From Apiospora phragmitis (Eukaryota > Ascomycota > Sordariomycetes > Amphisphaeriales > Apiosporaceae): a stretch of 64,000 nt of DNA. The notes under the pieces are model-generated. The model had not been told where the DNA came from. It made no database searches and worked only from the letters and a program-made list of their open reading frames with translations. The position numbers were made by a program, and so were the translations under genes. Shown here one piece after another: positions 34,646-45,787 of this stretch. Position 1 is the stretch's first letter. Each line of letters opens with the position of its first letter. Location of the stretch: NCBI GenBank assembly GCA_038363925.1, contig JAQQWL010000013.1, positions 1,116,001 through 1,180,000 of the forward strand. The letters run 5' to 3'.

Positions 34646-37173
34646 GGGTGCCTCCTTGGACTCTCCCTTCTTGGCCTCCACCTTCTTGGCTACTTCGTCC
34701 TTGGGCACATCCTCCATGGGCACGTCCTCCTTGGCCGCTTCCTTCTTGGACTCTTCCTTCTTGGCTACTGTCTTGGCACTATCTGCACGAGGGTTGAAAC
34801 CCCTCCTGCGCATGGCGTTGTGCTTGGCGCGTTCAATGTAGTCCTGATCCTCTTCCTCGTCGAATCCACCGAAATCGTCTTCCTTCTTGGTACCGTTGGC
34901 CTCCTCGTCTTCGTCGAGGATAGGCTGGTGCACATCCATATCGTAATCCTTCTCGACCTTCTCCCGGCCGGTATCCTTGGGCGAAGGACCAACCTTCTGG
35001 AACTTGGCAACAAAGAAACCGTCCATGTTTACGGTATGCGGGAAAAACCTCTTCGTCAGCTTGAGACTAGCGTCGAAGTTCTTGCCCATCTGTGGCTGGT
35101 CAGCAAATATAGTCATGCATCATGAGTAGAGAAACTTACGTAGCTAGTATAACCTTCTCGGCCGAACTGTTTTCAATAGTCAGTACCAAAGCTTACTTAG
35201 AGTAGTCAAGTAGGAATAACTTACGGGAATACCTGTGTCAACTAATTTGACATTTGGGCGCTTACGAAGGGCGTATTGAACGACGGACTCATCCTCATCC
35301 ACTGATACAAACAGTTAGCACTTGCTTCGTAACCATGCTTTTCGAACCAATCCACGTGACCAACGCGGCTGGGGACATCCTAAGACACCCTTTCCTTTCC
35401 ATTGGTGAAATTGAATGAACAGGGAGGGAAACTTACCGGTCACACTGCATGTACTGTACACAATAACACCACCTGTTTTGCTAGCATGATTCACCGAGTC
35501 GATACTAGAGTAATTACAAGTTAGAAATAGAGGTTGAACATATTCTTGGGATGAGACTTACGCTGCCAGCAGAAGCTGTTTCTGGAGATGAGGAAGCGTT
35601 ATGAAATCCTTTTCTGCACGGCTGGTCTTGACGCTGGGATCCTTGGAGATAACGCCTGTTCCTGAGCAGGGAGCGTCCAGGAGAACCCGATCAAAGCCTC
35701 CCATGACGCGGGGGAACTCCTTGGCATCGTAGGTGCAGACAATGGTGTTCCTCACCTATGCTACGTTAGCAAATGCACTCATCGCGTACCTCGTTGCATC
35801 GTTTGCATCGTTCCCAACTTACTCCTAGACGATGGATGTTACCAATAAGACCCTTGGCACGCGCCTTGTTGGGATCGTTGGCGAAGACAACACCGGTGTT
35901 GTTCATCATCGCGGAACAGTAAGTGGTCTTTCCTCCGGGAGCCGAGGCCATCTAAACAGTGTAAGTCATTTGTAACCAATCCGACTCTGGACAACGTACA
36001 TCAAGGACTCGCTCGTTCGGCTGTGGCTGCAAAGCCATGACTGGTAGGAAAGAAGAGGCTGCCTGAAGGATATCTAGGAAACCAATTAGTGATCACAATG
36101 ATCCCAAGTTCGAAATCAGAGTAGACTCACAATGACCTGAGAGGTATTCGGGAGTAGCTCCCAGGGGTACGGTTGTGTCGAACACTTGGAGGCCAACTTT
36201 GGACCATTTGCCAACAGGTTCGAGTGTAACTCCACGGTTGATCTGTTCACTTTATGAGCCAATTGTAATCCAATCTGGTCGCGAATGGAATTGAAAATAC
36301 CAAAGCCTGAGCGAGTTCTCTCCGGTGCGTCTTCAGCGTATTTGTGCGGATAACGACGGGACGCGGCGTCTCGTTGGCTTCGAAGAAGGCAAAGGCCTCT
36401 TGCGGCGGGAACAGATTCCACAGCTTCTCGGCCATGAAGGGGCTGTAACCGTAGTACTACCGATCGCATGTTAGCGTTTGGCCGTCAAATGGTTGTGATG
36501 AATGGTGGCTGTTGCTTACGGCCGAGATATCCTTCAGAACCTGTGCCGTGTACTCTGCTCGGGAGCGGCCTGGCTCGGCCAGTTTGGAGAAGTCGCCCAG
36601 AATTCTTATCACATCGTTGATGCGCGAGCGCAGCAGCTGAAGATCGGGCGCAAGCATCGACAGAGGCTTTCCACCTTCCTCCTCATCGGCAAAGACATCC
36701 TCGCCGCCGATGTTGGTTTGTATCGCTGCCTCTTGCAACTCGGCCTCGGCAGCCTGTGCCTCCTCTTCCAACTGCTGGTCGAGTTTTCTCGTGAGGCCCT
36801 CGATGTTGGCGGCGGTCAGGCGCTCCTCTCGGTCCGAGTCGTCGTCCTCATCGTCGGAGAAGAGGAACTCCTTCTTCTGTTGTTGCTGCTGCAGCTGTTG
36901 CTCCTCTTCATCCGAGTCGAAGACGGAATCCTCGTCGAAGCCCTCGACCTCGAGCTCGGACCCGATTCCGTCTACGTCGAACTCATCCTCGTCATCCTCG
37001 TCCAGCGCGGGCTTGGTAGCCTTCTTCTGCTTTTTCGCAGGCGCAGGGTCGGCCTTGGCGGTTGCGGTCTTGCGCTTCTTGGCCGCGGGAGCTCCCTCTT
37101 TTCTGGGGTGAGACTTCTGTGTGAGTTCAATATCACCACGCTGCTTTCTCTTCATGCGACGACCGGAACCCAT
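34544..37173 (-). CDS. NOP2: 25S rRNA (cytosine-C5)-methyltransferase, nucleolar protein Nop2
   Basis: Ten exons fit in phase: 36520-37173, 36301-36456, 36131-36242, 36000-36073, 35823-35951, 35755-35562, 35437-35504, 35225-35301, 35140-35166 and 34544-35089. They give 678 residues with no frame break. The N-terminus is Lys-rich and then acidic, as in nucleolar proteins. The NOL1/NOP2/Sun domain follows: [34 protein letters not shown], the SAM-binding [12 protein letters not shown], then the two cysteines of RNA m5C methyltransferases in DAPCSGTGV (about C405) and STCSVTVDEDE (about C459). The domain ends with [16 protein letters not shown]. Nop2 is essential for large-subunit rRNA processing in yeast. 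The tail carries a pentapeptide repeat. One exon is only 27 nt. Confidence 0.96.
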
Positions 37174-37497
37174 TTTGAAGGTTGTTTGCTGAAACAATTG
37201 CTTTGTAGAATCGGCGTGATGGGAGTGGTATTATGCTGCTACTACGGCGCCCTCGCAACTTTTTTGCTGGATAAAAATCCTTATCTCTAATCGTAGTGGA
37301 GCACAGGGACCGCCCAACCCCACCAAGCCGATCGCCTATCATTTCTTCCTAAGCTCAGCCCCAGCCATACAATAACCCCCCCCTGTAAGTACCTAGTCAA
37401 TTGTTCTTACGCAGTCGGGTCGACCATAGTAGGACCCCTTCAGTAGGCATCTAGGTTATCTCAACCTACGGATATGGGCTTGTTTGATACCTGCACC
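37174..37497. other. Short interval between NOP2 and the radical SAM gene
   Basis: This contains the NOP2 promoter and 5' leader and the 3' end of the same-strand radical SAM gene. I see no gene in it. Confidence 0.6.
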
Positions 37498-38854
37498 TTA
37501 GATAGCGAATCCATCGTGTTTAGGCGGATCGTTGAACCTCCATAGTCCTACCCGCTCCGCTGCCTTTCTCACGCCAGACACTTCTTGTTCTGTGACCGGC
37601 CGGTTGATCTCTGCGTATCTGACATCCTGAGTCTCACTATCTGTGACCACCTCGTGTTGCACGCCGCCGGGCTCTGTGACCTGCGGCGGCCGCCGCTGCC
37701 GTTCTTTCTTCGGCTTGCCCACGTGGGCTGCGGGGCGGTATTGTTCCATAATGTTGACGAACACGTCCTTGGAGACGTGGTCGGCTAGGAACCCCATGAT
37801 CTCCTCCGCCTCGGCCTCCTTTCCGGGCATGACGAGGTGACGGACCAGAAGACCCCTTTTCGCGATGCCGTCGCCCGTGAAACAGAGGTCGCCCACCTGT
37901 CGGTGCATCTCCCGTATGCTCTCACGGGCGACTGCTGCGTAGTCGTCCGCCTTCAGTAGCCGCCTCGAAGCATTTTTAGACCATACCTTGAAGTCAGGCA
38001 AATAGATATCCACTAGTCCATCCCTATTTCCGTTCATGGGGTCAATACTGCGTGGCTCAAGTGCTGTCTTCTATCTCTCAAGGAAGCTGCGAATTTCGAA
38101 AATCCACTTACATGAGTTCAAGTGAATCGAGGGAGTCAAAGGCCGAGGTGTTGTAAACGATGGGCAGCGTCAGACCCATATCCCGCGCCGCTAGTATTGA
38201 GAGGGCGACTTGAGGGGCCACATGTTCGGGAGTGATCAGGTTGATGTTGTGCACTCCTCCCGTATCTTGCAATTTGATGTACCACTCGGCCAGCTGTTCT
38301 GGCGTCAGGTCAAAGCCGTTGCGTTGATGCGTAATGTCGTGGTTCTGACAGAAGGTACAGCGAAGATTGCAGCCAGAAAAGAAGACGGAGCCGCTGCCGT
38401 TGTGCCCCTGAATGCAAGGTTCTGTTCATGACTTGTCAGCATAAATCCGCGGAAAGCCAGGATTGTACGATCGGTCTGGTGTAGTGTTTGTGTATCTGTG
38501 TCTATAGACCGACCTTCTCCGAAGTGTGGTGCAATCACATTGACTTTGACGTCCGCTCCAATAAAACACGCCTGTCGTCTCATAGCGGTTGACCCCACAC
38601 AACCGGGGACACAAGTTGCAACTACTAAGGTGGGCATAGGCCCGGGAGCGTTTCTTGGATGCCTCAACACTCGAGAGGAGTTGATATAGCGGGATGTAGT
38701 CATCGAGCAGGAAGGGAGGCGCCAAGTGAAGGGACCTTCTCGGCTGTCTCGCTACTACCTGCCGGAAGTATTGCAGCCGTGGCGCTCGCGCCAAAGACTG
38801 CTGCGGCCAGCGCATCAGGGCCATACTAGAAAACATGATGAAATATCGAGTCAC
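37498..38854 (-). CDS. PflX-like radical SAM protein, probable mitochondrial N-terminus (one frameshift)
   Basis: Exons are 38514-38854, 38112-38421 and 37498-38047, giving about 400 residues. The first 50 residues are rich in Arg, Gln and Leu with no acidic residue until the LLDDY segment, as in mitochondrial presequences. An N-terminal cysteine motif CNLCPRLCGVNRYE is followed by the radical SAM signature GCNLRCTFCQNHDI (CxxxCxxC), which binds a 4Fe-4S cluster and SAM. Later conserved-looking parts are GGVHNINLITPEHVAPQV, PIVYNTSAFDS, DIYLPDFKVWS, and VRHLVMPG. This matches the COG1313 PflX group related to pyruvate formate-lyase activases, whose substrate is not established. The frame breaks near 38563-38571, between ETTG and CFIGADVKVNVIAPHF, by loss of two bases in a GT run or gain of one. 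Confidence 0.82.
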
Positions 38855-39470
38855 ATGGCTGGACGTGCCTCTATGGGGACAGCTGGCGGCAGGGCAGCCT
38901 CTTGTTTCAAGCGAAACGCTGAGGCCGTTGAGGCGATTGATATGTCGTCGCAGTTACGTTATCAAGCCGAACAGCGAATCGCCCGGCAATGACAGCTGGC
39001 CGAGCGCGGTATCCGGGTGAGACGGCAAGGCTTTGGGGAACTGTGGAACTGTTGTTAATTGACTCAGCCGGGTGAACCTTTTGCCAATTTGTCAGCGCTA
39101 AACAAGATACAAGTATATGATTTCATTATAATTATAATTGTGATGTTTATTAGAACTGCCCTGACGCTGGTGTAAGGGATCCCGATCGTGGATCGGCTAG
39201 TCCGCTAGTTGCGGGGTCAGGGTGGGATATCAGTCACTAAAGTGAGGAGCATGTATGTCAAGATAGATGAGAAACTCGCCGAAAAATTTCTAACGAGGTC
39301 TATCGATATATAAGTATCCCAGACATCCCCTAAACTGCCTGAGCTTTGTCATCTTCCTCTTTTGATCATAGTTACATATCACGAATTATAGCAGAAATAT
39401 ACACGGACTTTCACCCTGACCAATCCCCACCAATTTATCAAAGCACACGGCATCCTGTTCATCGTACAAG
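38855..39470. other. Divergent promoter interval, radical SAM gene and dehydrogenase gene
   Basis: The two genes start outward from this 616-bp stretch. AT-rich sequence occurs near 39110-39150. I see no gene in it. Confidence 0.6.
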
Positions 39471-40457
39471 ATGGCTTCCCAAGTGTTCTGGATCGGCCTC
39501 GGGAACATGGGTCGGGTGAGTACAATTCTCATACCCAGATCACTTCAAACATGACTAACATGAGTTCCTAGGGCATGTCCAAGAATCTGGCAGAGAAAGG
39601 GTCGCTCGACAAGCCGTTGCTGGTCTACAACCGGACCAAGAAGCGAGCGGACGACCTGGTCGCGAAGGTAGGCTCGGACAAGGCGGTGGCAACCGACTCA
39701 GTCGAGGACGGCGTGAAAGCGTAGCCACATCATCTTCACCTCCCTCAGCAACGACAAGGCCGTCGAGGAACTGTACGCGCCTATACTCAAGTCCGGCGAC
39801 CTCCAGGGCAAGCTGTTCGTAGAGACCTCCACGATCCATCCCGACACCACCGAGCGCCTCGCCAAGTCGCTCACCGACGCCGGGGCCGAGTTCGTGGCCA
39901 GCCCCGTCTTTGGCGCCCCGGCCGCCGCCGACGCTGCGCAGCTGATCTTCGTGCCGGCGGGTCCGAAATCATCCATCCATAAGCTGCGCCCCTTCATCCA
40001 GGGCGTCATGGGCCGGGCCGAGATCCCGTTTGACGACAAGCCCTACGGCAGCGCGCTGAAGCTCAAGCTGATCGGCAACACGTTCGTACTCAACATGGTG
40101 ACGCAGCTCGCCGAGGCCCTGACGTTGGCCGAGAAGTCCGAAGTGGGCATAGCGCCGGTCAAGCAGTTTGTCGACTTGTTCGTTGGCGGCCCTTGGTCCG
40201 CATACGGCGAAAGAATGATCCAAGGCGTATACCACAAGATAGACGAGCCCCTTTTCTCGGCCGATAACGCCATCAAGGACGCCTCTCACGCCCTTGATCT
40301 CGGACAGAAGGTCGGCGTTGAGCTCAAGAACGCAGAAACCGCCAAGGAATACGCACAGGACGTGGCCAAGCACGCAGGCGGAGAGAAGGGCGACATCGCT
40401 GGAATATATGGCGCGGTGCGTCGGAGGGCAGGCCTGAAATACGAGAATGATGCATGA
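39471..40457 (+). CDS. 3-hydroxyisobutyrate dehydrogenase-like NAD(P)-dependent oxidoreductase (one frameshift)
   Basis: Exons are 39471-39515 and 39572-40457, giving about 309 residues, the usual size for beta-hydroxyacid dehydrogenases. The Rossmann nucleotide-binding loop is at the start: WIGLGNMGRGMSKNLAEKG. Then come IIFTSLSNDKAVEEL, the substrate-side FVETSTIHPDTTERLAK, and SPVFGAPAAADAAQL. The helix KLIGNTFVLNMVTQLAEAL corresponds to the family helix that carries the catalytic lysine. The enzyme likely oxidises or reduces a small hydroxyacid or semialdehyde; the exact substrate is not readable. The frame breaks at 39721-39723, where an extra T after the GCG codon creates an in-frame TAG. 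The 886-nt exon is one base too long, consistent with an insertion. Confidence 0.85.
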
Positions 40458-40984
40458 AAAGCAACAGGGGCCACGGTGTATGTTTGTTCTATTTGACCTG
40501 ATTCTGAGTTCTTTTTCCAACTTCCAAATTCCTGAGTGAAGAAGAGATTGCTACTATACGAGGTAGTTACATGTATTCATAAACAGAAATCGGAAGATTG
40601 GTAGGTAGGTATATACAAATTGTTCCATTTAGAGACGAATAGTGAGTGAGTGTAGGTGCTATCTTAGCTGTAGGCTAGCTGTAGGTACTTCAAGCTGTAT
40701 GTACTTCAAAGTAGCAGGGGTTTGGGCCTATGACTAAGCCGCTCCGGGAGTGCTTGGCGACCGTCGATTGCAACGACCTCCTGCTCCTGCTCCTGCCGCA
40801 GCGCAAGGCCGCAGCTCCCAATCCACTAGCAGCCGAATAGCTCTCAAACGACGTCGTCAACAATCCGAGTCGCCTCATCCAAATCCGCCATATCTCTCAC
40901 TCTTCTCACTCTTCCCTTCTCTCCTTTCATTCCAGGCGCAACCCATACACGTTTTGCATTAGATAAAAAAAGACAACATCTACC
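40458..40984. other. Interval between the dehydrogenase gene and VMA9
   Basis: A TAGGTAGGTATA stretch lies near 40611. I see no gene in this interval. The right end is the VMA9 promoter and leader. Confidence 0.55.
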
Positions 40985-41477
40985 ATGGCTCAAGGGTAAG
41001 TTTCCATCTGCTGTTGCTCCGAGCGAATACCTGCCTAGCTGGTACATATAGCTAACCCAAACGCTGCACAACGACAGGTACAGCGTCTTTATTGGCGCCA
41101 TCATCGTGGCCGCCTTCTGCGCCGCCGCATGGTTCCTGGCACCTAAGGGCGAGAACCAGACGTGAGTTTCCGCTCCCTCACACTCTCGCATTTGCTTTCC
41201 CGATGTTCAATCAATCAATCGCAATTCAACTGCCGTCTGCCTCCATACACCCGAAACAACCATCACCCCTACCGGTGGCCTGCCATGTGCGCGAAATGGA
41301 AAACGAACTTGGTCTTTGCTGCTAACCGTACAAACCCCCATTAGAACTTGGCGCTCCTCCCTAATCATCGCCTTCGTCGCCTGCTACTTGATGTGGTTCA
41401 TCACCTTCATGGCGCAACTCCACCCGCTGATCGAGCCGAGATCGAGCACCGTACGGGCGGGCTACGAACACGAATAG
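40985..41477 (+). CDS. VMA9: V-type H+-ATPase subunit e
   Basis: Three exons, 40985-40995, 41078-41161 and 41345-41477, give 75 residues. The first exon is only 11 nt (M-A-Q-G). The protein has two membrane helices, around FIGAIIVAAFCAAAWFLAP and SLIIAFVACYLMWFITFMAQ. They are separated by a short polar loop with the conserved TWRSS junction and followed by the hallmark QLHPLIEPR. Subunit e is part of the membrane Vo sector that pumps protons into vacuoles, and it is needed for Vo assembly. The gene is too split to appear as one frame, but phases and family length agree exactly. Confidence 0.92.
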
Positions 41478-42104
41478 AATGGAGACGAGGGGTTACATAT
41501 CAGCAATACGAGGATGGGGAAGGCTTGCGAGTATACTAGGACAAGCTTGTAAGAGAGCGAGAGGAAACTGAAAGGGCGCTGGCTTTTTGAAACCTGGGCC
41601 TTTCCACGATGTTGGGGAAAAACGGGGACAACAACGGCTTTTGGCCCGCCTTAGATATCGGAAGAAGACGTATGGGGGAAGCAATGTCTGCGGGAAGATA
41701 CGAAGAAGAAAGGGAGGAGACGAGCGAAGCCGGCGGTATGGACGAAAGGCATTCATCGGAATAGCCTGCCACGCCCTTGTATTACCAGTGTCCTTCTCAG
41801 TCATCATCAGCAGCGGTAGTATTGCAGTGCTTCCTCGCTCGCATCTACCGCCCAGCTTGTTTACGTGTGTCATAGTCATCGGCGTTTTGGGAAAGAAGGG
41901 AGGGATTTGCGGGCTGTTGCTAGTTCATCTTGAGGAGCAGAAATCATAAAATCCGAACCTGGCCACACAGGCTGGGACTGTACAGTCATATCTAATCGTT
42001 TGCTAAAGGCCGCGTCTGTGTACAGCCAGCGTCCCATGTAATCTTTGATGCATGTCGTTATGATGCCTTTCGTTAATTCTCATGTTATATTCATTACAAG
42101 ACTG
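41478..42104. other. Convergent 3' interval between VMA9 and ARV1
   Basis: Frames of up to 128 codons are present on both strands, but they look like random GC-balanced sequence. I see no gene. Confidence 0.55.
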
Positions 42105-43154
42105 TCACCAGGCCAGCCGCCCCGCCCACTCCTTGACCACCTCCATGATAGCCCTCCCATCCGCCGCGACGGCGCTCTCGCTGACACTGTCGACGCCCTC
42201 GAGCCCGACGACCCAGAGGATGGCGCGCCCGACGATCCAGCGGGCGACGGCGCCCGCGGCGGCCAGGACGAGGGCGACGGGGTAGCCGCAGTCGAGCAGG
42301 ATCTTGAGGGCCTCGACGTTGTTCAGGACGACGGCCCAGCCGAGGCTGCGCGCGGCCGCGGGCACGTCGTAGTCCCAGATGACCATCAGGATCGGGAACA
42401 GCTTGGTCGAGCTCGACACCAGCAGCGCCGTCGACACCGAGTTGGGCCGCGTGTACGTCCGCAGCAGGCCCAGCTGGTTCAGCGGCGACAGCGGCGACGA
42501 CGTCAGGAACCGGATCGAGACGTGGAAGGCTAGGGTCGAGCAGGTGCAGAGTATGACTAGAGAGGGTAGTAGGGTTAGTCATTAGATTAGACTCGTGAGG
42601 GCGTTCAAGTATATGTGCTGTGATACTGCAGCAACGAGGGGCGCGTAAGAATAAGTATGAGAGGGGTGGCGCATACGGAAGAACATGTACTGAAAGACAA
42701 TGGGCTGCTGCGCAAGCGAACCAAGGTTGCTCCCGACAATCTGGTGTTGCAGCTCGTCTCCCCCAGCAGAGCCCGCAGCCGTGATAGTCCCCGCCGCAGT
42801 GCCCGCCGCCGACGACGGGGCCGAACCCGGCACCGTCTGCTTCTCGATGCGGGCCCAGGTGAGGTAGACGTCGAAGAGCAGCAGCAGGGTGCCGAGGCGG
42901 ACGATGGAGGGGTCGAACTGGTCGCCCTCGCGCATGAGTGTGTTGTGCAGCAGGTGGCGGTAGACCTGTGGCTTGATGAGGACGAGGTCGATGAAGAGGA
43001 CGACGAAGTCGTGCTCGACGTACTTGTCGCAGAAGCGGCCGCAGTTCTTGCACACGGTCAGCCGGATGTTATGGCCGCTCGACGGGTCGCCCGCGCCCGA
43101 GTACTGCGTCCATAGCGTCTTGACCGGGTGCCGGCACTCGATGCAGATGGGCAT
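42105..43154 (-). CDS. ARV1: ARV1 lipid-homeostasis membrane protein
   Basis: Two exons, 42677-43154 and 42105-42556, give 309 residues. The N-terminal ARV1 homology domain is clear: MPICIECRHPVKTLWTQYS with the first CxxC, IRLTVCKNCGRFCDKYVEHD with the second CxxC (a zinc-ribbon-like set), then the hydrophobic VVLFIDLVLIKPQVYRHLL. Several further membrane segments follow. A Ser/Ala/Gly-rich insertion lies in the middle. ARV1 is an ER protein needed for sterol distribution and GPI-anchor synthesis in yeast. An in-frame ATG at 43223 would add 23 basic residues; I chose 43154 because the domain begins directly there. No frame break is seen. Both exons are GC-rich. Confidence 0.93.
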
Positions 43155-43885
43155 GATGTTTGTCGGTGGTTTCTTTTGCGCCGTGGGGTTCGTTCGTTTG
43201 TTGCGCCGCGCCTGTCGCGACAAGACTAATCGTGTTTCCTCGTTGATTTATTTGTAAACCCGCTCAGCTCATTCATATAAGCTTCATCGCAGCAATCGTG
43301 TGTCGCAAGTTGCCGATGAGGCAGGCAGGTTGATAGCGGCGTATTTGAAGAGTCGCAAGTTGGTTGGAATATGCACTACTCCGTACAACCTAAGTTTAAT
43401 CAAGTCCAAATCCAGCCGCCTGGACTCCGGGCCATTGACCAGGGCATCCCTCGCTAAAAGTGGACCGCCGATGGCTTCCCCCTCTAGGCCCATGGCCGGA
43501 GGGATACGATCTAGGGTAAAGGATGCGGCAGTCATTGATTGGTATACGAAACTGGGTAGGATAGGCGAATACATGGCTTTGGTATTGATGGATCTATATT
43601 GAATAACATGTAAAACATTCCTGCTCTCCTAACACCCTCCAACGCCCAGTAAAGACACACTTTGGTATGTTGTTGAACGTTTGACCCGGCTTCTGCTGCT
43701 TGCTCTCCTCATCCATGATTCCATGCTCTCTATATACAAAAAGGCCCATCAAAGTCGGTAAATTCGATATGTCGTATCAGCACCAGCAACGCCCGAAATG
43801 CAAATAGCCAACGGTCCGAATACTGCTCTCTTTCAGGCCGAGCCCGTTGTGCATCATCGATGGGTAAAGATACAGTAACAGCGCT
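43155..43885. other. Interval between ARV1 and the LysM gene
   Basis: This contains the ARV1 promoter, including a TACTCCGTA motif at 43377-43385 about 220 bp upstream of the ARV1 start. I see no gene in it. Confidence 0.55.
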
Positions 43886-45787
43886 TCAGTCGTCCTTTTT
43901 GTCTTTCACCACTGATGTTGTTGAGCGGCCCCTGATCGTACCTTCGCCGTCATTCCTCGCCGAGGTGCCAACGTAGCCCGAGTTCAACAAGTTTGTCTCT
44001 GGCATACGCAGTGGTGTCCTAGGTCTCCCATCATCACTGTTGGTGTCGGTCAACTCAATAAGATCCAGGTCTTCCGCCGGCCTCCTAGTGGAACTCAGCC
44101 GGGGCGTGGATGGCCGCTTTGCCCATGCGCCTCGCAACCACGTCTCGACTGTCGCTGCTGCTTGTTCCAGGCCCATGCCCTGCTTTGAAGTCATTGCATT
44201 TGTATCGCGGCCGTCCTCAAACGGACTTTCCACGATCCCCGTAGCATCGTCGGTCTTCGTGTTATTGAACCCCCAATGGGCTGATTCCGACCCCATCACC
44301 GACATGGAGGGCATAGAGTCGATGTTGAAACCCTTGGGAAGCCTTTTGTTAACCCAGGTGTTGAGAGAGTCTTTGGCCGGCCCGGGAGCTCGTGTACTCC
44401 TACCCATTGTACCAACGCCTCCAGGTCTCCGCATCCAGGCCGGCGCCCCGTCACTAGGACCTACTAGGCTGTTTCCCCTGCTCCTGCCGGTAGATGACGA
44501 AGCCCCGAAGCTGCCCGCAGGAGGACGCTGCGCGCCACTTATCGAGCTCTGTCTCCGCGAGGACCAGTCGCCAGGGCTATCTATAGCAGGCTCGCTGGAA
44601 CCTCCTGTAACGCCGCGAGACAGGTCGAGAGACTGGCGTGGCGAAGAGAAGGCGGATACGGTGCGTACGCTCTTCTTCCGCCGCGGAGGGAAGAAACCCA
44701 CTGCCCGCCTTGGTACTCTTACGATCTCCACGGCGTTGTCAACACCATCAATCTTTACCCATCGTACATGTGTCCAAGGTTGATCCTCTTTGGGGAGCGA
44801 TTGGCTTTTGGCCTTTTGTGGATTAAAGGAGTCCTCGTGGAGTGAACGCTCATTGGGCCAACTATCCGCCATTCCACTCTGTATGGAGCTCTCTGGCTGC
44901 GGTGTTGTTGCCAGATGGTCTACTTTTCGGTTGAAGTAATTGGGGGCTTCGCATGGTCGGCCCTTGACCTCGCAAGCGTCTACGGGTATCATCAAATGTT
45001 TGCGGACTTGGATGTTATCCCGGGCCCAGAGGCCGTTCGTTTTCCTGAAAGCGTGATCTTGGCACCTATATCGGAGGATGAGGCCGGCGTATGTGTCGGT
45101 TGGCAGCACATGGTGTAGATAGACCAACTGATCCTCCACGGCCTGCTCGCTTTGGGTGCCGGCCAAGTTTTCGTCTGAATTGCGCCTCTTGAATTTGCCA
45201 GTCACGTCTAGACCCCCATTCACACCTTCGTAGCTCTCTAGAACGCTCGCGGTCTTCCTGGCTTTGAGGGCCGCCTCTCTCTCCGCGAGGGATCCCGCAG
45301 CGATATCTTCGGCCTTTGGTCGCCCCGATTTCGTCGGTGGTGATGGTCCCCAGTTATCGGGCAGGTTGCGACTAGCATTTTTGCTGCCATTGGCGCCGAG
45401 CGTTTTCCACGCCGACTTCTGCCGAGATTTGCCAGCACTCCTGCTGTTTGGCTGCGACGACTCGCTATTGTAACCGCTCTCGCCACCGGTAAGAATAGAA
45501 GACGCAAGCTCTTGGACAGATGCCCAGCTAGGCGCCCACTGGCCATCGAGTAGACCCTTGCTGAAGGACGAAGTGACAGGACTCGATCGGCCGCTTGCGG
45601 TGAGCTTGCTCGTGCTGAGCCGGGTTACCGGAAGGGGGCTGATACCACCACTGGGAGCAGGACTGAGGCGGGGAGAGGAGCGAGAGGCCAGCGGATTCGA
45701 GGAGGCATCGTTGGCGCTGGGTCCCCGACGATTGCGTGGCCGTGACTCTCCATCGACGCCGGCAGGCATCAGAGCCGTGGATGACAT
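43886..45787 (-). CDS. LysM-like domain protein without visible signal peptide
   Basis: From the first ATG (45787) the frame encodes 633 residues. A Ser/Pro/Arg-rich N-terminal third precedes a conserved-looking QWAPSWASVQELASSILTG segment. A single LysM-like module follows at about residues 222-270 (VYLHHVLPTDTYAGLILRYR, then RKTNGLWARDNIQVRKHLMI, then VDAC). The remainder is Ser/Gly-rich with WTHVRWVKIDGVDNAVEIVR and PSMSVMGSESAHWGF segments. Many fungal LysM proteins bind chitin outside the cell. This one shows no secretion signal and a basic N-terminus, so an intracellular role is likelier. The same frame stays open upstream to about 45950 with no ATG, and a nearby ATG at 45956 is in another frame, so the N-terminus is uncertain and may hide another indel. 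Confidence 0.7.
   Translation of the reverse strand: MSSTALMPAGVDGESRPRNRRGPSANDASSNPLASRSSPRLSPAPSGGISPLPVTRLSTSKLTASGRSSPVTSSFSKGLLDGQWAPSWASVQELASSILTGGESGYNSESSQPNSRSAGKSRQKSAWKTLGANGSKNASRNLPDNWGPSPPTKSGRPKAEDIAAGSLAEREAALKARKTASVLESYEGVNGGLDVTGKFKRRNSDENLAGTQSEQAVEDQLVYLHHVLPTDTYAGLILRYRCQDHAFRKTNGLWARDNIQVRKHLMIPVDACEVKGRPCEAPNYFNRKVDHLATTPQPESSIQSGMADSWPNERSLHEDSFNPQKAKSQSLPKEDQPWTHVRWVKIDGVDNAVEIVRVPRRAVGFFPPRRKKSVRTVSAFSSPRQSLDLSRGVTGGSSEPAIDSPGDWSSRRQSSISGAQRPPAGSFGASSSTGRSRGNSLVGPSDGAPAWMRRPGGVGTMGRSTRAPGPAKDSLNTWVNKRLPKGFNIDSMPSMSVMGSESAHWGFNNTKTDDATGIVESPFEDGRDTNAMTSKQGMGLEQAAATVETWLRGAWAKRPSTPRLSSTRRPAEDLDLIELTDTNSDDGRPRTPLRMPETNLLNSGYVGTSARNDGEGTIRGRSTTSVVKDKKDD

Noticed and set aside
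34377..34841. 154-codon plus-strand repeat frame (LDASFLDA type)
   Set aside because: Shadow of the KKEAS repeat at the NOP2 C-terminus.
36502..37290. 262-codon plus-strand frame opposite NOP2 exon 1
   Set aside because: It is the antisense shadow of Lys/Glu-rich codons, giving Leu-rich translation. NOP2 on the other strand has full family homology and splice structure.
42045..43053. Long Arg/Asp-rich frames on both strands over ARV1
   Set aside because: They arise from the high GC of the ARV1 exons; ARV1 is the supported gene.
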